A stretch of 64,000 nucleotides of DNA from Sphingobacterium nematocida (GCF_900168125.1 NZ_FUZF01000001.1:62001-126000), one strand, 5' to 3'. Shown: positions 54,126 to 62,376, counted from the stretch's first letter. Numbers and translations are program-made. Notes: a model not told the origin generated them from the letters alone.

Positions 54126-55334
54126 ATGAATATCGCCATTATCGGAACATACCCACCTAGGCAGTGCGGGATCGCTACATTTACTCAGGATTTATTTAAA
54201 TCCTTACACCAAGACCCTACTTTAGCCCCGGCTATTATAGCCATATCGGATGGTAGCGAAGATTTCTTTCCGACCGAGGTGTCCATCGTCATTGAAAAAA
54301 ACAAAATTTCCAGCTACCTGAAGGCTGCAAAACAGATCAATGAAAGATTTGACATTGTAATTATCCAACATGAATATGGTATATTCGGCGGCGAGAGTGG
54401 CGACTATATCTTGGATTTTGTCCACGCCCTTTCGATCCCCGTCGTTACCAACTTTCATACGGTTTTACGACAACCTCGCGAGCGCGAGCTGCGGATACTT
54501 CAGCAACTGGCGCGTCGCAGTGAAAACGTCACCGTGATGACCGATACTGCAGTAGAGATGCTGCAGCACATCTATCATATCTCCGCGCAAAAAATAGAAC
54601 TCATTCCTCATGGGGTGCCGCATTTTTCCTTTCGTCAAAGCGAGGCCAAACAGCAACTAGGTCTAACGGGCAAAAAAGTTATGCTCAGTTTTGGCTTTTT
54701 GGGGCCTAGTAAGGGATTCGAAACAGCTATTGAAGCAGTTGCCGCGGTACCTCACGATGATTTTGTTTATATCATTTTAGGCAGTACCCATCCCAATATA
54801 CTACGGGAGGCGGGTGAATCCTACCGAGAGTACTTACAGGCAAAAGCACAGGAATTGGGCATTGCCGACAGGGTACACTTTATAAACCAGTTCGCCTCCG
54901 AAAAGCTGCTTACGCAGTATCTCAGCGCCTGTGACATTTATGTCACCCCCTACCCGAACGAGAATCAGATCAGCAGCGGCACGCTTTCCTTCGCGATCGG
55001 TGCAGGTGCCGCCGTAATATCTACACCATACTGGTATGCCAAGGATCTATTAAAAGACGACCGTGGGCTGTTGTTCGACTTTAAAGACAGTAATGCCCTC
55101 AGCTTGATTATCCGCGCCCTTTTAGACGAGCCACAACTATTAGCTAGGTACCGACACAATGCAGCTCATTATGGTGCATCCATGAGCTGGAGCAACGTAG
55201 GTAAGCTACAGGCTAAACTTCTTCAACGCATAGTAGCAAAAGATGCACCTGTAGCTATGACATTACCCCACAACAGTGCACCACACCATATCAACAATCT
55301 GTTACGTACCTCTACTCATAAATTGTCCTCTTAA
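54126..55334 (+). CDS. GT4-family glycosyltransferase
   Basis: This 402-residue GT-B enzyme has an N-terminal acceptor domain (AIIGTYPPRQCGIATFTQDL) and a C-terminal donor domain with KIELIPHGVPHF, LSFGFLGPSKGFETAIEAV and YPNENQISSGTLSFAIGAGAAV, the GT4 nucleotide-sugar site. It is followed 10 bases later by a six-hairpin-type protein and, on the other strand, a GH130 phosphorylase. The trio suggests making and recycling a mannose-type oligosaccharide, possibly an osmolyte. Confidence 0.9.
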   Translation: MNIAIIGTYPPRQCGIATFTQDLFKSLHQDPTLAPAIIAISDGSEDFFPTEVSIVIEKNKISSYLKAAKQINERFDIVIIQHEYGIFGGESGDYILDFVHALSIPVVTNFHTVLRQPRERELRILQQLARRSENVTVMTDTAVEMLQHIYHISAQKIELIPHGVPHFSFRQSEAKQQLGLTGKKVMLSFGFLGPSKGFETAIEAVAAVPHDDFVYIILGSTHPNILREAGESYREYLQAKAQELGIADRVHFINQFASEKLLTQYLSACDIYVTPYPNENQISSGTLSFAIGAGAAVISTPYWYAKDLLKDDRGLLFDFKDSNALSLIIRALLDEPQLLARYRHNAAHYGASMSWSNVGKLQAKLLQRIVAKDAPVAMTLPHNSAPHHINNLLRTSTHKLSS

Positions 55335-55344
55335 GTAATAAGCG

Positions 55345-56442
55345 ATGAAACAAGAAGTAAATACAGTAGACTCAATTTTCGAATTGGGGATGTTACAAGA
55401 GATTATCCCTGAGCTTCCAGCCTTTGATCTCTCTCATATCCGACGGATGACCAATCAGGTGTCTATCGTGCAGCATGCAACTTATAGTATACCCAATTAC
55501 AAACACGGGTATTGTCTGGATGACACCGCAAGAGCCTTGTTATTGACCACGCTCTCCACTCAGGCCCATCCGTCCAACGCATTTAAAGACTTGACTTATA
55601 CCTATCTTGCTTACATCCACTATATGCAGCGCGACTGCGGCAGATTTCGCAATCTCCTTTCCTTTGATCATCAATTTTTAGATGAGTATGGGACCGAGGA
55701 TAGTTATGGGCGTACCTTGTGGGCATTAGGCCACTTTCTCCGGTATACCCGCGATCCAGAATTAGTCTTCCTTGCCGAAGAAATACTGCACAAAGCGCTA
55801 CCCCATTGCGTTGGCCTAAAATCGGTCAAAGCAGTTAGCTACACGCTCTTAGGTTTACAACATTACTATGCAGCCAATCGCTCCGACGATAAAATAATAG
55901 GTTATATAAAGCAACTGAGTAGTTACTTATTAGACGAATACAAGGGCAGTCACAGCCCGGATTGGTACTGGTACGAGCAGATACTATCCTACGATAATGC
56001 GGTCATTCCGTTAGCGGTACTGCGTAGCGGTATACTATTGAAGCAGGAGTCAATGATAACATTGGGGCGAGTCACTGCAACATTCCTCGACAGCCTGATA
56101 TTTGAAAAAGGCTATCTTTCCACCATCGGTAATGAAAGCTGGTATGTAAGGGGAAGTAAGCGGAGCATATTTGCGCAACAACCCATAGAGGTACCTTCCA
56201 GCATACTTCTGTACAAAGAGCTTTTCGGATTATCAGGCGACAGCACCTACAAACGGCGCATGGTCCAATGCCTGCAATGGTTTTTCGGAAAAAATGAACT
56301 CGGTATACCCCTGTATGATCCCGTCACTAAAGGATGTTGCGATGGTCTAGAACGATTCGGGCTCAATCTCAACCAAGGTGCAGAGAGTAGCATTAGCTTT
56401 TGGCAGGCTTATCTCTATGTATGTTATAGTCTTGACGATTAG
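55345..56442 (+). CDS. Unknown protein of the GT4/GH130 cluster, six-hairpin-like
   Basis: This 365-residue soluble protein has repeated paired helices with conserved aromatic stretches (YKHGYCLDDTARALLLT, YGRTLWALGHFLRYTRD, PDWYWYEQILSYDNAVIPLAVL) in the style of a six-hairpin glycosidase barrel. The catalytic acid is not clear. It is commonly seen beside GT4 and GH130 genes in Bacteroidota. No activity is proposed. Its stop is only four bases from that of the GH130 gene. Confidence 0.65.
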   Translation: MKQEVNTVDSIFELGMLQEIIPELPAFDLSHIRRMTNQVSIVQHATYSIPNYKHGYCLDDTARALLLTTLSTQAHPSNAFKDLTYTYLAYIHYMQRDCGRFRNLLSFDHQFLDEYGTEDSYGRTLWALGHFLRYTRDPELVFLAEEILHKALPHCVGLKSVKAVSYTLLGLQHYYAANRSDDKIIGYIKQLSSYLLDEYKGSHSPDWYWYEQILSYDNAVIPLAVLRSGILLKQESMITLGRVTATFLDSLIFEKGYLSTIGNESWYVRGSKRSIFAQQPIEVPSSILLYKELFGLSGDSTYKRRMVQCLQWFFGKNELGIPLYDPVTKGCCDGLERFGLNLNQGAESSISFWQAYLYVCYSLDD

Positions 56443-56445
56443 CGC

Positions 56446-57912
56446 TTAACAATCCGTCAGCGCATCTAACAAGTCGTCTAGACAAAGCGTTGCATAGGTC
56501 GATGCGTGATCAGACATGGCGTAAGGAATCACCAGGTGTCCATTGTGTATGAGTTGTCCGCAGGAATATACCACATTTGGGACGTAGCCTTCGCGTTCGT
56601 CCGTATTGGGATAGAGCAAAGGCTCATTGAGTTTGCCTACTATTTTGGTGGGATCCTCTAGGTCCAAAAGAATCGCTCCTAAAGTATATTCCCGCATAGG
56701 TCCTACGCTGTGGGTCAATACCAACCAACCCTTGGCTGTCTCAATGGGCGATCCACAATTACCTAACTGTACATACTCCCAAGGGAATTCGGGTTCCTTG
56801 AGCAATGTAACTTCCTGATGCCAGTTGATCAGATCTCCCGAAAAAGCGATATAATTGCTTTCACCATCTACCCTACAGAGCATCGCGTATTTTCCTTGTA
56901 TTTTTCTCGGGAATAGTGCTGCGCCCTTATTGGCGATCTTACCATTGATAGGCTGTACTTTAAAATTCACAAAATCCTTCGTGGAGAGCAATTTAGGCAA
57001 TATGGTGAGTCCATCATACGCCGTATATGTTGCGTAATAGATTGGCCTACCTCGTTCACTGACAAACCGTACAAACCGTGCATCTTCGATACCGTTTTTC
57101 TCGGTATCCGAAATCGGAAATATAACCCGTTCGGACAGTGAAGTATCCAAGGAATAGGTCATTTCATAATGCGAAGAGGCCAACCATAGTATATGTGTCA
57201 TTAAGGTCTGTCCTTCTATATCGAGCTTATTCTCCAACTGTATTTCTGTCACATATTGACGCAGCTCTTCATAGGTAAAGCTATCGGCCAGTTTAGCAAG
57301 GATAAGATCCAACATATCTTTTTCTGGGTCATGTATCTGCAGCAATTTATCGATAAAATCCGTCTTTTGATACCGGTGACTCTTTACCTGCTTGGGTTTC
57401 TCTAACAACTTGCCGACCTCATCCACGTGAATGTTTAAATGACGATCGATTATGGCCGATCTGAAAACGATAGAAGAGACATGTCCTTCGCCAGTAGCCC
57501 TAAAACTGAGGATAATGCGTTTTTCTCCATCGCGCAACTGGGTCTGATCTGGAGATTCGACTATCGAAGGATTGAAAAATGCCGCTGCCTCTACCGAATA
57601 TTCCATTGTAAAATAGGCGCCGATCAATAAGCGCTCCTGCTGCGAATACTCTCGATCACGCAGTTCCTGATCCAACAGTCTCGCTTCGGTACGTTTAAAG
57701 TTACGTTCCCATATATCGAGGACGCTGCGATGCCGTTTAGAAAAATTGCGAAGGAGCTGATTGAGCATATCCGTTTTTTGCTGTCTGGAGCTCTTTAGGA
57801 TACGGTGTACAATTTTGGTGGTACGCTCTACGCTGAGGTTGAAATAGCGCGCAAGCACCCTTTTCGAATCGGGTTTGAAGAATATATTTTTACGGACTAC
57901 CTGTAAGGACAT
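56446..57912 (-). CDS. GH130-family glycoside phosphorylase (mannoside-type)
   Basis: This 488-residue protein has an N-terminal helical region (about 1-170) and a C-terminal five-blade propeller with the GH130 motifs NGIEDARFVRF, TYTAYDG, GKYAMLCRVDGESNYIAFS and PLLYPNTDEREGYVPNVVYSCG. GH130 enzymes cleave beta-mannosides with phosphate, releasing mannose-1-phosphate. Its large N-terminal part is longer than in the shortest members. It converges with the unknown cluster protein. Confidence 0.85.
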   Translation of the reverse strand: MSLQVVRKNIFFKPDSKRVLARYFNLSVERTTKIVHRILKSSRQQKTDMLNQLLRNFSKRHRSVLDIWERNFKRTEARLLDQELRDREYSQQERLLIGAYFTMEYSVEAAAFFNPSIVESPDQTQLRDGEKRIILSFRATGEGHVSSIVFRSAIIDRHLNIHVDEVGKLLEKPKQVKSHRYQKTDFIDKLLQIHDPEKDMLDLILAKLADSFTYEELRQYVTEIQLENKLDIEGQTLMTHILWLASSHYEMTYSLDTSLSERVIFPISDTEKNGIEDARFVRFVSERGRPIYYATYTAYDGLTILPKLLSTKDFVNFKVQPINGKIANKGAALFPRKIQGKYAMLCRVDGESNYIAFSGDLINWHQEVTLLKEPEFPWEYVQLGNCGSPIETAKGWLVLTHSVGPMREYTLGAILLDLEDPTKIVGKLNEPLLYPNTDEREGYVPNVVYSCGQLIHNGHLVIPYAMSDHASTYATLCLDDLLDALTDC

Positions 57913-57950
57913 GATAAAAGATTTTATGTTATAACCATCCTATGGTTTAT

Positions 57951-58484
57951 TTAGTTTTCGTATAGGGGGCTGTTTTTATTTTTTTTCGTGACTTTTTCCA
58001 ACCATTGGGCTAAATCCCTGAATATATCGTTGCAGGTTTCTACAATTATTTCGGCGGCAGTTCCGCTATAACTTCTTTTATAAATTACCGTACTGTCTCC
58101 CAGTCCAAAAGCATAATACACCGTGCCTATGGAGCGCTTCTGTTTCGGGTTTGTAGTTTCATAGGCAAGTCCCGTCACGCTGATATACACCTGGGCCCCT
58201 GGAAACTGTGCCCGCAGCCCATCCATAATCCGCAGGGTGGCCACCGCCGATTCCGCACAGTATTTTTTCAACTTTGCCGCTGGTACCGCCAATAAGCGTT
58301 CCTTCACGGTGTCTTCGTAACAGACAATGGATCCTAAAAAATAGTCACCACTGTGTACTTCCATGGCGTAGACACTACTTAAAAAACCTGCGGTCATACT
58401 CTCAGCACAGGCCAACTTCCATTTACAGGCTGTCAATATCTTTCCACAATGTTGTAGAGCCTGTTCATCAATAACTATATTCAT
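57951..58484 (-). CDS. CinA C-terminal domain / nicotinamide-nucleotide amidase (PncC)
   Basis: The 177-residue protein is the C-terminal domain of CinA alone: CKWKLACAESMTAGFLSSVY (active-site serine region), GDYFLGSIVCYEDTVKERLLAV, SAVATLRIMDGLRAQFPGAQVYISVTGLA and the usual TVIYKRSYSG. It deamidates nicotinamide mononucleotide for NAD recycling. The N-terminal CinA domain is missing, as in E. coli PncC. Confidence 0.9.
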   Translation of the reverse strand: MNIVIDEQALQHCGKILTACKWKLACAESMTAGFLSSVYAMEVHSGDYFLGSIVCYEDTVKERLLAVPAAKLKKYCAESAVATLRIMDGLRAQFPGAQVYISVTGLAYETTNPKQKRSIGTVYYAFGLGDSTVIYKRSYSGTAAEIIVETCNDIFRDLAQWLEKVTKKNKNSPLYEN

Positions 58485-58679
58485 ACACGCATTATTTAGT
58501 ACTGATAACAGCCGAGATACACAAAGAGTTGTATCACAAAGGAGCTATATCCATAGATAAGTACATTTACACAACCCGCGCCTCATATTCAGGTATTTTG
58601 CCTTCCCTTTTCCGTATTTAATCCAGCAACCAAAGCATTATCCGAGCGTTCATATCACAAACATTTAAAACTAGAAAAC

Positions 58680-59123
58680 ATGAAAGAGCAAGCAAATGAA
58701 GCTGCCGTGCGACCAGGTCTCATCGTAGCGATTAGTTTAGTAGGCCATAATCCGGGTATGCCGGGCGAAGATGATGCACCTTATTCCTCTCAAAAAACGG
58801 AGGAATCTACGGGACAATCTCCAGACCGGGACGGCGTAGAGAATTTACCCCCCGAACAACCGGATGTATATCCGTTGGAAAGGGACACACCAGACGTCGA
58901 TGAGGTCGAGGAGAATAAACCTACCGAGCAGCCCGAAATCGATTCTATCGAAGCACCTGTACCCGATATCGATGAGATAGAACCCGACACCGATCGCGAG
59001 ATTGACACCGATTATATAGACGATGACGAAGACATGAATGAAGAGCAGGACAATATCGATCGGGATCCGACCATTCAGCCTGGTACCGATCCGATGAAGG
59101 AAGACAACTCTCAGATTATCTAG
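58680..59123 (+). CDS. Acidic low-complexity protein
   Basis: This 147-residue protein is mostly Asp, Glu, Pro and Thr, with a repeated PDVDEVEEN, PEIDSIEAPVPDIDEIEPDTDREID pattern from residue 70 to 125. Only the N-terminus (GLIVAISLVGHNPGMPGEDDAPY) is not biased. It is probably disordered. The frame is kept through 444 bases without a stop and a clear terminator follows, so I accept it as a gene. Confidence 0.55.
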   Translation: MKEQANEAAVRPGLIVAISLVGHNPGMPGEDDAPYSSQKTEESTGQSPDRDGVENLPPEQPDVYPLERDTPDVDEVEENKPTEQPEIDSIEAPVPDIDEIEPDTDREIDTDYIDDDEDMNEEQDNIDRDPTIQPGTDPMKEDNSQII

Positions 59124-59130
59124 TACAAAA

Positions 59131-59158
59131 AGACCATTGAGCAGCCGCTCGATGGTCT
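59131..59158 (+). terminator. Hairpin terminator after the acidic protein gene
   Basis: AGACCATTGAGC (59131-59142) pairs with GCTCGATGGTCT (59147-59158), one G-T pair, 4-base loop. It separates the acidic protein gene from the SemiSWEET gene. Confidence 0.65.
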
Positions 59159-59183
59159 ATACGTATTAACGAAGTCTTAAATT

Positions 59184-59435
59184 ATGGAAATACTGATTGG
59201 CATCGCAGCAGGAACACTGACCTCTCTATCTATGTTGCCCCAATTGATCAAAGTCATCAAAGAAAAAGACGTGCAGGCATTATCGCCTGTTATGATCCTT
59301 GTACTGCTCGCCGGAGTCTCCCTGTGGATCGTGTACGGGATTATGAAATCCGAATGGCCGATTATAATATCCAATGCATTCTCTGTATTGGTGAATGCAA
59401 CGCTCCTAATCTATTATTGCATTTTCAAAGAATAG
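59184..59435 (+). CDS. SemiSWEET-type sugar transporter
   Basis: The 83-residue protein has exactly three membrane helices (about 3-22, 36-54, 60-80) and the PQ-loop MLPQLIKVIKEKDVQALSP after the first. That is the half-SWEET layout; two copies form the channel. It moves glucose or sucrose down its gradient. It may help sugar traffic together with the neighbouring trehalose and mannoside genes. Confidence 0.85.
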   Translation: MEILIGIAAGTLTSLSMLPQLIKVIKEKDVQALSPVMILVLLAGVSLWIVYGIMKSEWPIIISNAFSVLVNATLLIYYCIFKE

Positions 59436-59449
59436 CGAACAGGATGCCC

Positions 59450-60154
59450 TTAAAGCGGTTTGGCAAAGCGGATCAACTCAATCAATGTTCTCGCTGCAGG
59501 AGCTGCCGACAATGGATTCTGTCCTGTAATCAGGTTTTCATCCAACACCACATGTGCCATAAACGGTACTACTGCATGTGTAAAGTCGGCTCCATTCTCC
59601 ACCAGCCTCGTTTCGAGCTCATAAGGGATATTATCTTTCCGCATCACGATCGATTCTTCCATATTGGTAAATGCAGTAAGCCGTCTTCCTTGAAGATACC
59701 CGGGTCTACACGCCTCCATTGCAAATAAAGCTGCAGGACCATGACAGACCGCTGCTATGGGCTTTTCCTGATCGACAAACTCGCATAGAATCCGTCCCAC
59801 ATGCGGGTGCCTAGCCAGATCCCATAGAGGGCCATGTCCACCAGCGATGAATACCGCGTCAAAGGCAGAAGCTTTTATATTTTCCAACGGCAAGGTATTC
59901 TTGAAATGGTGTTGGCCGACCTCATCGTCTAAAAATCGTCTATTAGAAGCCGTAATATGTTCGGTGAGTTTACTCATCGGATCTACTGGAGGCGCTCCTC
60001 CCAATGGGCTACACATCATAACGACAAATCCTGCATCCAGCAGTTCGTAGTAAGGATCGGTCATCTCCCCCAGCCACACACCCGTTTTATCTTCCGTGTT
60101 ATCCAACCTATCGTGTGAGGTTAGCATCATCAATATCGTATTTTTCTGTTCCAT
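59450..60154 (-). CDS. DJ-1/PfpI-type protein (Hsp31-like)
   Basis: Starting at 60154 gives MEQKNTILMMLTSHDRL and 234 residues; an earlier start adds ten unmatched residues. The active-site block is IAAVCHGPAALFAME with the nucleophile cysteine, and AVFIAGGHGPLWDLA precedes it. KTGVWLGEMTDPYYELLDAGF is typical of the Hsp31/glyoxalase III-like group. It is likely a stress chaperone or glyoxalase. Another PfpI-like gene begins at the window's right edge. Confidence 0.85.
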   Translation of the reverse strand: MEQKNTILMMLTSHDRLDNTEDKTGVWLGEMTDPYYELLDAGFVVMMCSPLGGAPPVDPMSKLTEHITASNRRFLDDEVGQHHFKNTLPLENIKASAFDAVFIAGGHGPLWDLARHPHVGRILCEFVDQEKPIAAVCHGPAALFAMEACRPGYLQGRRLTAFTNMEESIVMRKDNIPYELETRLVENGADFTHAVVPFMAHVVLDENLITGQNPLSAAPAARTLIELIRFAKPL

Positions 60155-60241
60155 TTCCAAAAGTGTTAAATGCGGTATTACCACGGAAGGCGGAGCTTTG
60201 TATTAAAACAAGTACTCCGCCACCCAATTAAAAAGTATTAA

Positions 60242-60433
60242 CTACATCATTGGCATTATGGGTGTCCCCGGGAGACTATCTATGCTATCTTTCCGCGTAG
60301 TATCTATCGGCGTATCGTAGTTATTATCCGGCATTCGCTCGTGCTTATCCGCTCCATCTGTGTTATTTCTATTGCCACATGCTGCTGTTCCTAAAACAAC
60401 AAGCATTATTGTACTTAATAAGATCTTGTTCAT
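60242..60433 (-). CDS. Small lipoprotein behind leader element copy 2
   Basis: With the ATG at 60433 the 63-residue product has the signal MNKILLSTIMLVVLGTAAC, followed by a short polar tail, NRNNTDGADKHERMPDNNYD. A reading from 60520 is in frame but would bury the signal. It resembles the lipoprotein at 50816-51043 in its DTTRKDSIDSLP segment. Function unknown. Its leader carries the two-copy element. Confidence 0.65.
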   Translation of the reverse strand: MNKILLSTIMLVVLGTAACGNRNNTDGADKHERMPDNNYDTPIDTTRKDSIDSLPGTPIMPMM

Positions 60434-60460
60434 ATGTAAATAATTTGTCTTTAAATGGGC

Positions 60461-60522
60461 ATATGGAATATCCAGATTCTTTTGATTGATGTTGGTGTTT
60501 TGCAATCGTGGATATTTCATAT
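60461..60522 (-). repeat. Leader element copy 2 (imperfect inverted repeat)
   Basis: ATATGAAATATCCA (minus, 60522-60509) pairs with TGGATATTCCATAT (60474-60461), with the same single A-C mismatch as copy 1 and a 34-base loop of unrelated sequence. In frame, the ATG at 60520 gives MKYP and then LDIPY, running without a stop into the lipoprotein. CAAATTAT precedes the gene start in both copies. Confidence 0.7.
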
Positions 60523-60555
60523 CTATTTTGCTTTAAAAGTTTACTATTCAATAAA

Positions 60556-60591
60556 GCAGTGCCCGGAACGGTGTAAAGGAGGGCACTGCTA
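60556..60591 (-). terminator. Hairpin after the small acidic gene
   Basis: AGCAGTGCCC (60556-60565) pairs with GGGCACTGCT (60582-60591) with a 16-base loop; on the minus strand TTATT follows. It lies 34 bases after the stop of the gene at 60625-60843. Confidence 0.5.
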
Positions 60592-60624
60592 GTTGTACAC
60601 TGGTAGGTGTAACACCCTTAGAGA

Positions 60625-60843
60625 TCAGGTATTTTTTTTATATTCTGTGGGTTCCAGGGGTCTCTCCGTCGGATCATTGGGCATATCGTTGAGCTGTTCC
60701 TCCTGCGGATCAACGCCTGCTTCCGCATCGCCATCGTGCTTCACATCCACATCTTCCAGCACCTTTCCTTTGCTACTCAGACGGACCTTTTTCTTTTTCT
60801 CCCTCTCATTCCCCACCAATTTGTTCTCTTCTTTTGTCGCCAT
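60625..60843 (-). CDS. Small charged hydrophilic protein
   Basis: This 72-residue protein has a basic N-terminal half (NEREKKKKVRLSSKGKVLED) and an acidic C-terminal half (DPQEEQLNDMPNDPTERPLEPTEY). No fold is recognised and it is probably disordered. It follows the DUF4142 gene by five bases, so they are cotranscribed. Confidence 0.55.
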   Translation of the reverse strand: MATKEENKLVGNEREKKKKVRLSSKGKVLEDVDVKHDGDAEAGVDPQEEQLNDMPNDPTERPLEPTEYKKNT

Positions 60844-60848
60844 AGTGA

Positions 60849-61409
60849 TTAGCTTTTATTTTTGTTGACACGAGGTAGCGTCGTAGGAATTTTATTATTC
60901 ATCGGTTCTACTTTTTCCATTTTCAATTCTCTGGCTTCACCAAGGTGTGCTTTTAGAGAAGGTAGCGTGTCTGCTATCCAGGTCTTCAAATTTTCGTCTG
61001 TGAGGGTACCACCGCCATGAGCATCTTCATACATAGCGATCGTTTGCTCATGCGATGCTATAGCCGCCTCTCTAAATGCATGGTCATAGGCACTGCTATC
61101 TGTGCCGTCCAATGTACCCAACAAATCTTTGTGGGTACTTCCCAGCTCCATGGATACCGTCCAGCCCTTTGATTCGGCATATTTTTGTAACTCGCTAGAT
61201 ACTTTTTGGTGATCTTCGGCCAACATTTGTGCGTATGCTTTGATCGATTCATTCGACGAGCGCTCTGCTGCTTGCTGTGCCAGTGCTATTTCATATTGAT
61301 TGGCCATGATAGCTTTGTTGACAAAATCTTGTTCGGCATTCTGCTGGCCGAAGGACATAAATGTTATAATTCCTAGAATTACAACAGTCCAATTTAAATA
61401 CTTTTTCAT
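60849..61409 (-). CDS. DUF4142 exported protein
   Basis: The 186-residue protein has a signal peptide (MKKYLNWTVVILGIITFMSFG) and a helical DUF4142 domain, FVNKAIMANQYEIALAQQAAERSSNESIKAYAQMLAEDH (split by normal loops), continuing with HEQTIAMYEDAHGG. This ferritin-like four-helix family is periplasmic and of unknown function, often in stress clusters. Upstream, 61410-61755 is gene-free and holds the triple motif array. Confidence 0.85.
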   Translation of the reverse strand: MKKYLNWTVVILGIITFMSFGQQNAEQDFVNKAIMANQYEIALAQQAAERSSNESIKAYAQMLAEDHQKVSSELQKYAESKGWTVSMELGSTHKDLLGTLDGTDSSAYDHAFREAAIASHEQTIAMYEDAHGGGTLTDENLKTWIADTLPSLKAHLGEARELKMEKVEPMNNKIPTTLPRVNKNKS

Positions 61410-61505
61410 TGTTTATAAATCATGAGTGTTTGAAAATCATGCTGTTATTCTAAATCCCGAACACCTCATTCACGCAATAGTTGTTCTTTTATTTTCTTTC
61501 CAGTA

Positions 61506-61553
61506 TTTATACGTTAATCCTAAAATTTATACGGTAATCTCCCTTTTAATACG
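61506..61553. promoter_or_regulatory. Triple motif array at exact 20-base period
   Basis: TTTATACG at 61506-61513 and 61526-61533 and TTAATACG at 61546-61553 begin exactly 20 bases apart. The first lies in GTATTTATACGTTAAT, identical to 39675-39690. It is 97 bases from the DUF4142 start and about 200 bases from the next + strand gene. Otherwise 61410-61755 shows nothing. Confidence 0.5.
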
Positions 61554-61755
61554 GGTTTGCATGGACTTTCGAACCAAGCTCCTCCTCGACTGTTATCAAG
61601 CGAAAAACAGTTATACGGAAAAATTTTCAGCGTGAATTTCTTTGTGTAACTTCAGTCGTTATCTTATCGATTTACGTACGATCAAAGGTTCTCCAAAGTC
61701 AAAAACCGGTAGATAGTCCGCATATGGCAACTGGAAAATAATAAAACAAACCACT

Positions 61756-62256
61756 ATGAACATAGCAATTTACTACAGTATCGGGTTATTGACCAGCGCC
61801 AGCGTGGTCGTGCAGTCCAACATCGACCGGTTACGTCAGAATTATCCACTGGCCATAAAAGATAAAGAAGTTTGTAAGACCGAAATCGATCGGCTCCAAG
61901 ACACGAAAGCTACTGACCCTTTGGAGATCGCCTACCAAGGCGCTTATCAAATGGTATGGGCAGATCATCTCACTACACCGATATCCAAACTCAATAGCTT
62001 TAAAGCGGGAAAACAGCTGATAGACGCGGCACTAAAACAACGGTACGGCGACCCCGAGATTCATTTCCTTCGGCTTACTATCCAAAAAAATGCACCAGCC
62101 ATACTCAAATACAATAAAGATATCTCGGAAGATACCCAGCAGATCGTAAAGCACTGGGATTCCATAGGATCCAGTAAACTTAAAAAGCAAATAAAGGATT
62201 TTCTCGTTGCAAACGACCTAGTGGATAGTAAAGTCCTCTCTGGTCTAAAGTCCTAA
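61756..62256 (+). CDS. Unknown Bacteroidota-type helical protein
   Basis: The 166-residue product has a weak signal-like N-terminus (IAIYYSIGLLTSASVVVQSNIDRL) and a helical body with YQGAYQMVWADHLTTPISKLNSFKAGKQLIDAALK and HFLRLTIQKNAPAILKYNKDI. I recognise the style but no function. It is monocistronic, ending at a hairpin. Confidence 0.65.
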   Translation: MNIAIYYSIGLLTSASVVVQSNIDRLRQNYPLAIKDKEVCKTEIDRLQDTKATDPLEIAYQGAYQMVWADHLTTPISKLNSFKAGKQLIDAALKQRYGDPEIHFLRLTIQKNAPAILKYNKDISEDTQQIVKHWDSIGSSKLKKQIKDFLVANDLVDSKVLSGLKS

Positions 62257-62258
62257 TG

Positions 62259-62298
62259 TATTATACTGAAGTGATCCCATACTCGCCTCAGTATAATA
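62259..62298 (+). terminator. Long-loop hairpin after the helical protein gene
   Basis: TATTATACTGA (62259-62269) pairs with TCAGTATAATA (62288-62298) around an 18-base loop, directly after the stop codon. Confidence 0.6.
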
Positions 62299-62376
62299 GA
62301 AAGTTATAGGGATTTCATTCTCTGGCGGCAACGAAACGGGTTTCCAGCTGTTCATCGTTTAAAAATAAGATATTGC

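Noticed and set aside
60434..60520. Extending the small lipoprotein upstream to the MKYP start
   Set aside because: In frame, but it would place a hydrophilic stretch before the lipoprotein signal. I treat it as the leader element instead.
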